A stretch of DNA of 64,000 nt from Corticium candelabrum (lineage: Eukaryota; Porifera; Homoscleromorpha; Homosclerophorida; Plakinidae): NCBI RefSeq assembly GCF_963422355.1, contig NC_085095.1, positions 7,681,812-7,745,811 on the forward strand. Direction: 5' to 3'. Made by a program: the position numbers and the translations under genes. Below are positions 54,007 through 64,000 of the stretch, in pieces. Under the pieces are notes generated by a model. The model was not told the DNA's origin and searched no databases. It worked only from the letters and a program-made list of their open reading frames with translations. Within the stretch, counting starts at the first letter, position 1; every line of letters begins with the position of its first letter.

Positions 54007-56933
54007 ATGGATCCTAGCGGGCCTGTTACTACAGATTGGAAAAAGATCATCAGCACTGCAGCATCTGACAAATGGATAGAATTTGGGCGTGCTCTTCTAC
54101 GCACATCTACGAGACAGATCACTGATATTACATCGAGACTGGCAAATCCTAGTCCTCTAGCTCCAAAGGATAAACTTGTGAAAATTTTGGAGAGATGGTT
54201 AAGCATTGGTGCAGAGCCAGCAGGTGAGACTGAAAGAAGATCGAGACCTGCTACTAGGACGGAACTCAAAAAAGCGTGTCAAGAAGAGAAAATACTCGGT
54301 GGTGTGAACAGGGTGCTAAAGGAGAAGTACAAGAGAGGTACGAAAGAGCTGAACGCACGCATGCACACATGCATGCCACTGACTGTGTGAGATTGTTTCT
54401 AACGATCTCTAGCTGCATACTAACTTGGCCTAGCGTTACATGCTTTTTCAGTCTACGTAACAACCCCGTAGCCTATCTTTCAAAAGTACCCGGATAATGC
54501 CAAAGCGCAATAGATCAGCGAAAACGATCGGTTGTCTTGACTTTATAGCTGTTGTCGAATGTGAATGCTCACGCTGGGTTACTTGCATTGCCATGGTAAG
54601 ATTTCACGACAAGGACCCCTTTAGGTGTTCGACGTTCTCTTCCCGACGTAAGAACGTTCAGCTACAGGTTCAATAGAGTAAATGTGCTTGTACAATGTTG
54701 CACGACTTGTCAGAGTGATCGTACAACGTTTACTGACTGAAATACACGGAACAATGAGTACAGCTACGCATCTGGCAAAGCTCAAAAGCCTAAGTCCCAC
54801 CTACTACACCATCAGCCCCGCCTGCTGTCACAAGGGCTGACCCAAGTCGACGAAACTCGTATTTCGTGCAACCGATAGACACCCTCACAAGCAACTGTTT
54901 GGTGCTGCTCTTGTAAAGTGAAAAGAAAAACATCAATGCAATAGCATTAGGGAAACAAATTGCCTTCTAGCGGTGGAGCTAAATGCACAGGAGGTTCAAA
55001 AGTTGGCCCCGGACCAGCAAGGCGCTAAACCATCTAGACATAAATCGTCTTGCCTGTACCCTAAACGACAATAAATCGCCTGCAAAAGAATCAACGCACA
55101 CCTGAAGGCCTGAAGATTCACACAAGCGCCCGTAGTGAATGTACCTACTGCACACCGTGCATTCAAGATCAGCCATTTCCGCCGTTTCATCATCGTCTCC
55201 TGTGCAAAAGAAATCACGAGACCAACGCAAACTGCTGTTAGCAATCGACTAGGATACACTGCATCCTATGATGATCAAAACAGGGTAGCTGGTCATCTCG
55301 TTTCCTCGGACGAAATTCACGAAGTGAGGCGCCATGGCGGTGACAGCATCAAAGCGCGTCCACTTCCGTCCCTCTCCTACGAAAACTCGCCCTCTGTTGC
55401 ATCCTACCTATCGTTGAATTCATGCTCCAAACCTTCTTTTCACTACACGTTGCGACAATGGAGAAGAAAAAGGTCTGGTGGCTACACAGATTATCAGTAA
55501 AGTAGTTGACATATCAATCACTCGAATACGGGACATTGTAACACAACGAGATGCAGATAATCCGGGTCTTGTTTTGAAAGATAACGCGCGGGCTGGTTCC
55601 GTAGACTGTTTGTTGCATGTGAATGCCTAACTTAAGGATCAAGATCAGAGTTGCCAACTCACACGCTCACACGCAAGAAACCCAGATCTCACGCAACTTT
55701 TAGATTGCTGGAACTAGCTAGATCCAGGCACACGTGTACAGTGAAGCTCGTAAAAATCTGTAAATATAGAATCTAGCGAGACTGCCGTAAAGTGATCGAT
55801 CAGTACGAATAACCAACCCCAGGCAAGTCTAGTTCTGAAGCTGTCAAACATATTCAGCCAATTCTACTACTGTACTAGTACTAAAGTCCGCACATCCATA
55901 ATTTCTCTCCTCCTTTCAACTTCCGGACGTCGTCAGGAAGTCCAAAAGAGGGAGGGGCTGATTACGCGAGACTGATTTACTGCATGCGTAAACTATATTG
56001 GTTTATCGTTACTATCAGAAATTCTAATTCCAGGAGTACTTGCTAGTTAATTATTGTCTAATGCGTATTGACACACTATGTGTTGCTTTTTAGTTATTTA
56101 GGTATTAGTTTTGTGGCCACACCCATATGCAGATACAAAGTACTGATGAAAATCTGGGATCTCACGCATTTTCAGTGTTCCTGGTTGGCAACTCTGCAAG
56201 GTGCATGCATGAGGTCTACTGTATACCTTTGTGGATGCATGGGTTTTCTAGAATGACTTGTGTTGTGAAAATTCTCAAATGGTTTCCAGTTTGTCAGGTA
56301 TGTGATTAACTTATGACATTCGCAAGTCTGATTTATCAACAAAAGTATTTTCAACGTTGCAAATTTCGAAAAAGTTGTCAACTTTATGGACATGGCTAGG
56401 TAATAGCTAGCTACGATGAAACTGAGCCAGAAGTAGTGCAGTTATTAAATGTTTTAATTTATTTAGCAATTTTGTCTATAATTTGTTTGCACTTTTGAGA
56501 AGTGAGGGTGGAAGTGCATTATTATTCTTTTATCTTATCCCTAGATCCTTGTCATGAATGGGAAGAGGTCCCATTACACTACAGTGATGATCTACTAAAG
56601 GCTGTTGCAGAAATGGGCAGTGCTAATTGGCGAAGCTTTGGCCGTTGGTTGTTGAGATGTACCGCTGTTGAGCTTGACAACGTGTGTGGTGAGGCTGGCA
56701 TTACTAACAGCGATCGTGTTCACTATATCATAGACCACTGGCTACATGAGCATGAAGGCGAGGTTACTGTTGAGAAGCTACTAGAAGTATGCAGGGAACT
56801 TGGTATCAGAGGTAGAGTGGAACTTGATGTTCAAGAGTATCAACTACGAAATCAACTAGGAGACGGTGATAATGGTGATGTAAATGATGATGTGAATAGA
56901 GATTCTTTACCAGAAGAATGTGACATGTACTAG
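54007..56933 (+). CDS. Protein with two Death-like domains, copy 2
   Basis: 239 codons in two exons (54007-54337 and 56545-56933), phase-1 intron at the same place as in copy 1, one domain per exon. First domain: DKWIEFGRALLRTSTRQITD, ILERWLSIG, LKKACQEEKILGGV. Second: ANWRSFGRWLLRCTAVELDN, IIDHWLHEHEGE, LLEVCRELGIRGRVE, then an Asp/Asn-rich acidic tail. The start is the ATG of MDPSGPVTTDW. Same order, length and intron phase mark it as a tandem duplicate of the 52330 gene, but the sequences have diverged strongly. The 2.2-kb intron carries a MITE (55646-56196). Function unknown beyond Death-fold association. Confidence 0.7.
55646..56196. mobile_element. MITE with CAGAGTTGCCAAC ends (hAT-like)
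   Basis: Left CAGAGTTGCCAAC, right GTTGGCAACTCTG, with GATCTCACGCA motifs near both ends. 551 bp, no transposase; intron of Death-domain gene copy 2. CAGxG ends fit hAT. The 8-bp flanks (ATCAAGAT, CAAGGTGC) do not match well, so it is old or the limits are off. Confidence 0.55.
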
Positions 56934-58559
56934 GGTTTTACTTCCTTTTTATAATGGCTTGAGAATTGCAAATTTTGTTTGCTTTTTTAGTTTGATATTT
57001 TCTTGTTTGTTTCAGTATATCTACATAGTATTACCATCATGTGAGTCAGCCAGCAACAACTGCATGACTTGACCCTCATTGTGTATTCAAGTATACCTAC
57101 TTCTTTAATGGAACTGTTGTTAATTAAACCAATTAATTTCTTGGTACCTACTAGTTGTGACAGTTCCGAAACTGTAATAACAAATTCCAATAGTTTCATC
57201 TTTGAAGCTTGAACCATAGCAACTGCCATGTCCCAGTTCCTTGAATTTTTTGTTACAGTAAGGTAGAACAAGTGGCAGATACTGGTACTTGCAGATTCAC
57301 AACAATTAATTAATTAATGATGCCCTGCTTTCTCTGGATCTTCTGCTTCACCCTCATTCAGCATTTGGCCAAAGTGTAGACATGAATCTATTTATGAATC
57401 TATTGCAATTTATGCAATCGTTAGACATTCGGTTTCAGCGTGCATCCTCAAGCTTCCAGTGTCAGAATTAGAACTCATGTTTGATTTCAACATACAATTT
57501 TGCAAGTTCTACTAGTTTCAGGTCTAAATCTGAAATTAGTAGTTGAATGCACTTCAACAGCTAAGTTTTCATCTTACAGTCTAGGGAAATGCATATCATA
57601 TTTAATTTCTCACAAATATGGAAAACACTAAAAATGAATTCAATTTGGAAATCCACATACATAGGTATCAGAGGAGGTATGTGAAGTAATCTTCCAGAAG
57701 CTGTGCAGTTTACGTACATTGAATGTAAACAACTGATATGCAATATCGAAAATCCGGTACATCCACGTTGTAACGCCGCATCAGAATATGCCATTTCAGC
57801 GAAACGAACATGAACCGGACATAAACCGGATATTCCTACCTCTTGTTACACACCTACCGGCACGTGACTGCTGTTGGGTGCAAGTGTCTGTCTATTACCG
57901 AGAACTAAAGTATGTATTTGATACGTGCGATGAGCCTATCGTTTCCGTAGCGTATTCATATTCGTTGTCTGTTGTGTATCCATGCAAACATGCGATCGCA
58001 TGACGTTTATCCTACTCGTGTGTACAGTCTAACTTCCGGAATTTGCAACAAAATCGGACTGTCACTGAGTACAATTGATAACATTCTACAGGCTCGTCAT
58101 CGTTGTCATTATCATCACAGCAGCAAGTTCAAGGTGAGATAGCACGACGGCTAGATCATCTACCCATCTTGACATGGCAGGCTATTACTTTCTATCTAGA
58201 GACCGTATACCGCTCGGCTACTCACTAAAGCCCGACCACAATACACCTCGCGTCGCGTCGTGTCGCGTAATTAAGAGTCTAATGTAATGAGACCTGCCGC
58301 AACAACATCTGATCACCTGTCTAGGTTATGAGTTTATAATTCCTTTCCTGTAGTGCGGATGACGCTCTGTGGACATGTTATTGGCCATGTTCATTTTCAT
58401 ATCGTTGGCATGTTTTCGTCTTGTTGTTTTCGGTTGCCAATGCATTTCGTAAGTGCAAAAAGCAACAGACAGCGATTGCTGCCACCACCGCTGCTAATTG
58501 CATTACGTAATAATTGTAATCAAAAGCCTTGATTTACTCCTCGGTTTACAGTAGTTGTT
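56934..58559. other. Intergenic region before the SH3 gene
   Basis: About 1.6 kb with no supported gene. A segment at about 58096-58132 between TCTACAG and AAG|GTGAGA could be an untranslated exon of the SH3 gene. A MITE end lies at 58229. Confidence 0.4.
58229..58280. mobile_element. Solitary end of the MITE family nested at 32601
   Basis: TAAAGCCCGACCACAATACA followed by CCTCGCGTCGCGTCGTGTCGCG matches the left end of the 32601 element (ACAATACACCTCGTGTCGCG). No matching right end is seen nearby, so the copy is truncated. Confidence 0.55.
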
Positions 58560-59861
58560 ATGCACCGAATTAAATACGTTCTACCCGATCCTGCCCCCAC
58601 AGTCGAACCGGAGGAGAGGCAACGTTTCATGTGGCGGGAGCATCAACAGGCGCTGCTAATTCCCAAATCTTCACGTCGATCTCTGCACGGCAGCCATGCA
58701 CATTCCATCAACGTGGCCGGCATGACAAACAGTGCGGCCGTCTACCTCGCTCTCACACAAAACTACGAGACATTCGAGCCTTACTGGTTGCATCTACGAA
58801 AGGGAGACGTCGTGCGACTCGTTTCGTCTCGTGCAGGAAGCGAATGGATCGACGTGGTGACGCGTGACGGTCACAAGGCGCGTGTACCGAGCACATTTTG
58901 TCAACTAAGCTCTAACGATGCAAACGTGAAGAAAAGAAAGGTTTCCTTCGATGCGTCGATGAACGTGACGATCCCTCCCGAACCGGAAGAGGTGATCACG
59001 AGCAGCAGGCACGGCAGCAGAGCGACGACGTCGTGCAGTGGAGGATACTCGAAACTGATGAGACATATCGAGAGTAAAGGGCGGGCAGTCGTGCAGACAT
59101 TGCGTAGAAGTTATACACCAAAGAAGCAAACGTACAGAGAAGAGGGAAGAAAAGACGGACGAGAAACGTCAAGCCACTATGATCGCCTCGGTGTTTACTC
59201 CACGTCTACTCCTGCCCTGTCTACGATTAGTATCACTTCCACTACAGAAGAATTCCGAAAGCGATATTTGGGAACGGTTACGGTCTTGTATGACTTCAAC
59301 GCAGCATGTGAGGATGAGATCAGCGTGCAGGCGGGACAGACTGTTATGCTGTTGAACAAGGAAGATGCCGACTGGGTGTGGGTGAGACGGTTTGATGGAG
59401 AAGAAGGTTTCGTTCCAGCTAACTACACCACCAAACCTGTCTGCACGGGTGAGTTTGTGTGTGTTTACACTATGTCAATAGATCATCCAATTCGGTTTCA
59501 TTGGATAGTACAGGCGGTGCACAATGCACGAATGGCGGTGATATGATTCGCCATAATGAATTTGGGCACGAGAGAATGTGCATGTGTTTATGTATGATAT
59601 ATTTCATATACTGTACTAGCCTTTCTAATGTCCCCAGGTTGTCAACAGTACCTCTCCTCGCTGAGAGACATTCGCTGTGCAGAAGAAGAATCGAGCAGAT
59701 GGAGACAAGAGCGAATGCAGTACGAGGAAGAGCAAGAAGTTTCAAAAGAACAGTCGATTTGCTTTCACAAACCGCCACTGAAACATGAAGATCAGATCAG
59801 TCTATTGTCTTCTGGTGTTCACTTCCAAACTTCACCTTTTGTGCAATCAACGCTAATTTAG
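58560..59861 (+). CDS. Protein with two SH3 domains, unassigned
   Basis: 370 codons in two exons (58560-59448, 59638-59861; phase-1 intron). The first SH3-like fold lies at about 60-118 (YLALTQNYETFEPYWLHLRKGD, EWIDVVTRDGHKARVPSTF) and is divergent, with the usual ALYDY start altered. A basic Ser/Thr-rich linker follows. The second, canonical SH3 is at about 240-294 (VTVLYDFNAACEDEISVQAG, WVWVRRFDGEEGFVPANY). The C-terminus from exon 2 is charged and probably helical (CAEEESSRWRQERMQYEEEQ). Probably an adaptor binding proline-rich ligands. It recalls STAC-type or other paired-SH3 adaptors, but no C1 domain is present and I cannot name an orthologue. Confidence 0.75.
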
Positions 59862-60054
59862 TCAGTGGCTTCAGTGTTTGTGTGAATGTAAAGTAGCAGA
59901 CAGATGGTATATAGACACAATCATTATCTTGGAATTGCTTGTGTTTCTATTTGGGATACATTTCTAATTTTTATTGTTATACTTCTCTTCATGCCTTGAT
60001 CATTGGCTGAAAGGTAACACAAAGTAAGTGTATACTACCTATCAACTCCTTGCA

Positions 60055-61782
60055 TCATGATGTCACTGTATAGACAGCATCGTCTGATTTCTTGTTTGAT
60101 TCGATGACCTCGATGACAATCTTTCCTCTTGCATGTCCTTTCGCCAACTTCTCGTATGCCGCTTTACCTTCTGCCAATGGAAATGTCTCCTGTATTATAG
60201 GCTTGATCTGAAACCCAAATAATAATACGATAATATTGACTTATTAGTTAGTAATTGACATTGAAACCTGACCTTGCCATCTTCTACCAATTTGCTAATC
60301 GTTTTCAGTGCATCACCATTTGGAGCAAAGAATGCCCATCTGTAGTGTCTGCCATGTGCCAGATACTGTGAAGATAACAAGAGTTATTCTTAGAAGTTTA
60401 TATGTAAGTATATTTAGAGAAGAAATACTTGTGATAGTGCAGGATTAGCCCATTTAGCCATTCCAATTAGAAGACCTCTGCATAACCCATTGGCATCCAC
60501 TGTAGACAATAATGGGGTTCTCAGTGTCACATAGGTTGCGCCTTGTTTCTCTTTCAGCAAGTTGATGTATGACTGAGTCATATCATTGCCAACAGTGTCG
60601 TACACAACATCAAATCTAGACAATCGGTTACAGTTGAAACGTTTGAATTAATAAATTGTATTACTTGGGTTCCTTCTGCAAAGTCTCTTGTAGATCATCA
60701 CGACTATAATCAAGAATTTTGTCTGCACCCAGGTCTTCCAAGAGTTGCACAGCATTTGAGCTGCACGTAGTTGTAACATGTCCATCCCATGCCTTCATCA
60801 ACTAAAGCAATAGAAATTGCATATCATCAGTATGTTACATATGGAAAACTTCATGCAGTAAGAATGTGTATAGAATTGTTTGCCTGAATTGCAAAACTTC
60901 CTATTCCTCCCGAGCCACCAGTAATCAAAATCCTAACAGGAAATTGTAGTTAGGATTATGTAACAGACTGCAATGTCTACTTGTAATAACGAGTCAGACA
61001 TTTGACCTTTTGCCTGCTGTTGTGTTGCTGTTTAATCCTGCATGATCAACCAGAGCCTTCCAAGAGGTCATGGCCACATAAGGAACAGCTGCTGCTTCTG
61101 TGTGAGTAATGTTCTTAGGTTTTAGAGCAATCTGCATAATACGAAAGTGAAAGTTAATTAACCCCAGATGACATCATAATCTCATGACCATGATGTCATG
61201 ATGCACACGATCTTGCCTCTCCTTCTCCCATGACTGTAAATTCAGCATGACAACCTTGTCGATAAGCTGCTGGTGTTGCCCACACCTGCACACCAAACAT
61301 CACTTAATAACAAGAGACAGGCATATCTAGAGTGCACATCAGCCCACTTCCGTCCCAATTTCAAATTTGTTTGCATCATGTCCAGTTGCAACTACAACAC
61401 CAGAGCAATCTCTGCCCAAAACTAGAGGTAGCTCTTTGTCGTCTGATGGAAATCCTTTACTTTTTCTCATTTGATTAAGCAACACACGACCATAGGAACG
61501 ACTGATAGCAAGATCAATGGGATTGACAGACGAAGAATGAATTTTAACCATCACATCTTTAGGTCCAAGAAGAGCAGGCAGAGTTCGTGAAGGATTGTGT
61601 TGGACACCACTGAAGTCTGATGTGTATCTTTCCACTTCGATAGCATTCATAGTTTGCGGGAGACTTTCTATCTGTCTTGCAGGCTGCACCGCTTGCAAAA
61701 GTTTTCTCCCCCTGAAAAGGCGAGTCACTAACATCACTACACACACACCAACTATTGCACCGAATACAACCACTTGAATCAT
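60055..61782 (-). CDS. RTN4IP1: RTN4IP1-like mitochondrial quinone oxidoreductase
   Basis: Medium-chain dehydrogenase/reductase, NADPH-binding; the vertebrate protein sits in mitochondria and acts in coenzyme Q synthesis. Exons on the minus strand: 61782-61348, 61285-61217, 61131-61007, 60932-60884, 60801-60665, 60615-60429, 60365-60273 and 60207-60055, giving 415 codons plus stop. An N-terminal hydrophobic helix (VVVFGAIVGVCVVMLV) is followed by Arg-rich sequence. Signatures: VMVKIHSSSVNPIDLAI, LVLGRDCSGVVVATG, VWATPAAYRQGCHAEF, AAVPYVAMTSWKAL, nucleotide motif ILITGGSGGIGSFAIQLMKA, FDVVYDTVGN, GATYVTLRTPLL, HYRWAFFAPNG and GHARGKIVIEV. Two introns (after 61217 and 60884) start with GC instead of GT. 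It faces QRSL1 372 bp away. Confidence 0.92.
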
Positions 61783-61941
61783 CTCAATCTGTACGCACTC
61801 CACGCAAAACTGAGCTAGACTTGCATCGCAAGCACCTAAATTGGCGCATGTCACGTGTGCGACCGCGCCCACCAACTGGGATCATCATTTTACAGTATAT
61901 TAAATATTTTTATTTTAAATATAGGATATGTCTCATATTTA

Positions 61942-62005
<64 letters not shown>

Positions 62006-62154
62006 ATGCTGTAAAGTCTATTTATGCTCCCTAGCTCTCGCGCAAAGTTACCTCGGAGTCCAGAATGCTCGCGCGAACAACTTTACGGAGCTGTTATCAG
62101 AATATCTTTTGTAGAGCAGCTAATTTCTTTTGAAAACTTACAAAACTAGTTGAA
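61783..62154. promoter_or_regulatory. Head-to-head promoter region RTN4IP1 / QRSL1
   Basis: 372 bp between divergent start codons of two genes for mitochondrial proteins, containing the (TA)n run at 61949-62003. Confidence 0.4.
61949..62003. repeat. (TA)n microsatellite
   Basis: About 55 bp of TA between two divergent genes. Confidence 0.95.
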
Positions 62155-64000
62155 ATGATGATTGTAGAAAGTATGAGATGTAATTTAATAGCGGGGCTCC
62201 AAAAGGTGTCAAAGAATCGGCGATTCTGTACGGAATCACACTCAATCGTCAGTCTCGGCTTGCGTGAGGTACAATTGCAAAATTTAATAAATCATTAATC
62301 ATTAAAATGGTCGTAATTTGAAGGGTCAGTGTCAGTAGGGTATTGATATTGAGGGGAATTCCCTTTTGCAGGTGCTCGCAAAACTCAACAGCAGAGAGCT
62401 GAGTTCTCTTGACTTAACCAATGCATGCTTGCAAAACATCAAGGAAAAGAAACATTTGAACGCTTTCATAACAGTTACAGCAGACATGGCATTGCAACAA
62501 GCCAAAGAGTCAGATAGAAGGAGACAGCAAGGTGCAATATGGTCTCATCTTGTCGTACACTTTCTGTTGGCAGGCAAATTGTTGTTGACCTAAATGTGTA
62601 GGTAAGAAGATTGGCTTGCTGGATGGAGTTCCAGTGGCTGTGAAGGACAATTATTCTACAAAAGGGATCCTTACAACATGTGCATCAAAAATGTTGGAAG
62701 GTCATACAGTCTTATGTGTTACAATTGAAATCCCCAGCCAGCCGTTGCTGTAATGACATGCCTTGGCTTTGAGGCACATCATTATATAAAAAGAAAAGAT
62801 GTTTCACACAGCAATCAAGAGTTAAATTAATGAAGTCGTTCGTAACAGAAGTTGACTGAGTGTAAACATGTAAATCAGAAACACTTAGTATATTATAAAA
62901 GCTTTGACAGGAAAGATATCTTTTGATAAGTTTTCAGTAGACAGTACATGATTACAGGAAGATTGCTGAGTTGCAAAGCACATTTGAAATTGCTGGTAAT
63001 TTGACATTTTTTGAGTGCACTTTGCAGACACGAAATGTGTGTAACATGTAACCATTGGTAAAATATTCAGATTGTTGCTGTTTTTGTTTAGTTGGAAAAT
63101 TATAGTACAATAGCTTAATTAATTTACAGGACTATCGGTGATGGTCTCATTGTGGTTGCCTCATCTGTAGACTACATTCCTCCGTATACTGCTACTGTTG
63201 TGCAACGATTACTGGATGAAGGTGCCATTCTAATTGGCAAAGCAAACATGGATGAATTTGCAATGGGGTTTGATTGTTTCTATTATCACGTCAGAAAACA
63301 AGAGGATTGCTGGTTGTTATCTTTTAGAAGTGCATCTGTGACCAGCCACTATGGTCCTGTCTTACATCCTTGGACCACGGATGTGGACATTGAGGATAAA
63401 GATAAATCAGAGTTGTGTATAGCAGGTGGCAGCTCAGGAGGCAGTGCATGTGCTGTGGCTGCTCATCTCTGTTTTGGGTGCATTCGTCATTGCTGTTCTA
63501 GCTTGCAATAGACTCTTATGTGTTTTGTTTGTGTTAGGGCACTGGGTTCTGACACGGGAGGATCGACCCGATTTCCGGCATCGTTGTGTGGTATTGTTGG
63601 ATACATGCCCAGCTACGGTCGAACATCTCGTTATGGACTTGTTCCACTAGCTAGTTCTTTAGACTGTCCAGCAATATTCGCCAAATCAGTTGAAGATGCT
63701 AGTCTGATGGCAGACGCTATATCAGGCCACGATCCACTGGACTGCACCAGTGCAAATCAGTCTTCACTACAAGTTTCTAAACTCTTACAAAATAGACGAC
63801 ATTTGCAAAAGCCATTGGAAGGAGTCAGAGTTGGAATACCGAAAGTATAAATAAACAGTAACCGGTCTTTATTGTCTAATTGAAGTGGATTCTTAGGAAT
63901 ACTATATTGATGAGTTGGCACCTGAGAATGTCAACATATGGAGACAGGCAGCAAAATGGGTTGCAGATGCTGGAGCCGAGGTGTTGGAGGTATCTCTTCC
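62155..64000 (+). CDS. QRSL1: Glutamyl-tRNA(Gln) amidotransferase subunit A, 3'-partial
   Basis: Catalytic amidase of the mitochondrial GatCAB complex, which turns Glu-tRNA(Gln) into Gln-tRNA(Gln). Exons: 62155-62268, 62372-62531, 62602-62700, 63171-63267, 63328-63477, 63538-63844 and 63897 to beyond the window, all in phase. The start ([16 protein letters not shown]) gives a basic presequence-like N-terminus with RRFCTES, then SLGLREVLAKL. Amidase-signature triad: Lys in GVPVAVKDN, Ser in [11 protein letters not shown] and Ser in [12 protein letters not shown]. Also [18 protein letters not shown] and [17 protein letters not shown]. Exon 63171 uses a TGTAG acceptor; an earlier acceptor at 63129 would bring in a stop. 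About 344 codons are visible of some 500. Confidence 0.93.

Noticed and set aside
54979-55500. Overlapping frames in the intron of Death-domain copy 2
   Set aside because: No family resemblance, short, on both strands, inside an intron flanked by phase-matched exons.

Overview
This window looks like nuclear DNA of an early-branching animal, most likely a sponge. Nearly every gene is broken into short exons with GT...AG introns. Several genes are animal-specific (a RUNX factor, a TIAM/Still-life Rac exchange factor with an N-terminal WH1 domain), and long (CA)n/(GT)n runs sit in many introns. The RUNX protein ends in the Groucho-recruiting tetrapeptide WRPY. As I recall, this motif occurs in eumetazoans and homoscleromorph sponges but not in the demosponge Amphimedon, so a homoscleromorph is my best guess. 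This is inference only.

Layout, left to right: (1) 180-9176 +, CHORDC1/morgana, 5' end outside the window. (2) 9921-12160 -, RUNX. (3) 13199-16720 +, SUPT3H (SPT3 of SAGA), head to head with RUNX, with a TATA box and a possible small gene between them. (4) 17628-21270 -, an SLC5 sodium-solute symporter. (5) 21626-30191 +, TIAM/Still life, 44 coding exons closing to one 1656-codon frame. (6) 30528-38643 +, PAAF1, whose introns hold a fold-back element, a nested MITE, a LINE and minisatellites. (7) 39925-40305 +, an unrecognised ORF. (8) 40905-47670 -, a MAP7/ensconsin-like microtubule protein, whose introns hold three terminal-inverted-repeat elements. (9) 48339-50924 -, intronless galactocerebrosidase with an extra C-terminal module. 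(10) 51384-52226 -, intronless secreted VanX-type D-Ala-D-Ala dipeptidase. (11) 52330-53308 + and 54007-56933 +, tandem paralogues, each with two Death-like domains. (12) 58560-59861 +, a protein with two SH3 domains. (13) 60055-61782 -, RTN4IP1-like mitochondrial oxidoreductase. (14) 62155-64000 +, QRSL1/GatA, running off the window.

The intron-rich genes are ordinary conserved animal housekeeping, transcription or signalling genes. The stretch 48.3-57 kb differs: two intronless secreted enzymes, one of a bacterial cell-wall family, lie next to two Death-domain genes, and the dipeptidase shares a promoter region of about 100 bp with the first of them. A link between peptidoglycan handling and Death-fold signalling is the most interesting hypothesis here, but it rests on position only.

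Four close head-to-head pairs are seen: RUNX/SUPT3H, SLC5/TIAM, dipeptidase/Death-domain gene and RTN4IP1/QRSL1. I found no tRNA, rRNA, CRISPR array or virus-derived element. Exon limits were set by hand from GT/AG signals, reading phase and remembered family sequences. Single junctions may be off, but phases agree throughout each gene listed with high confidence.
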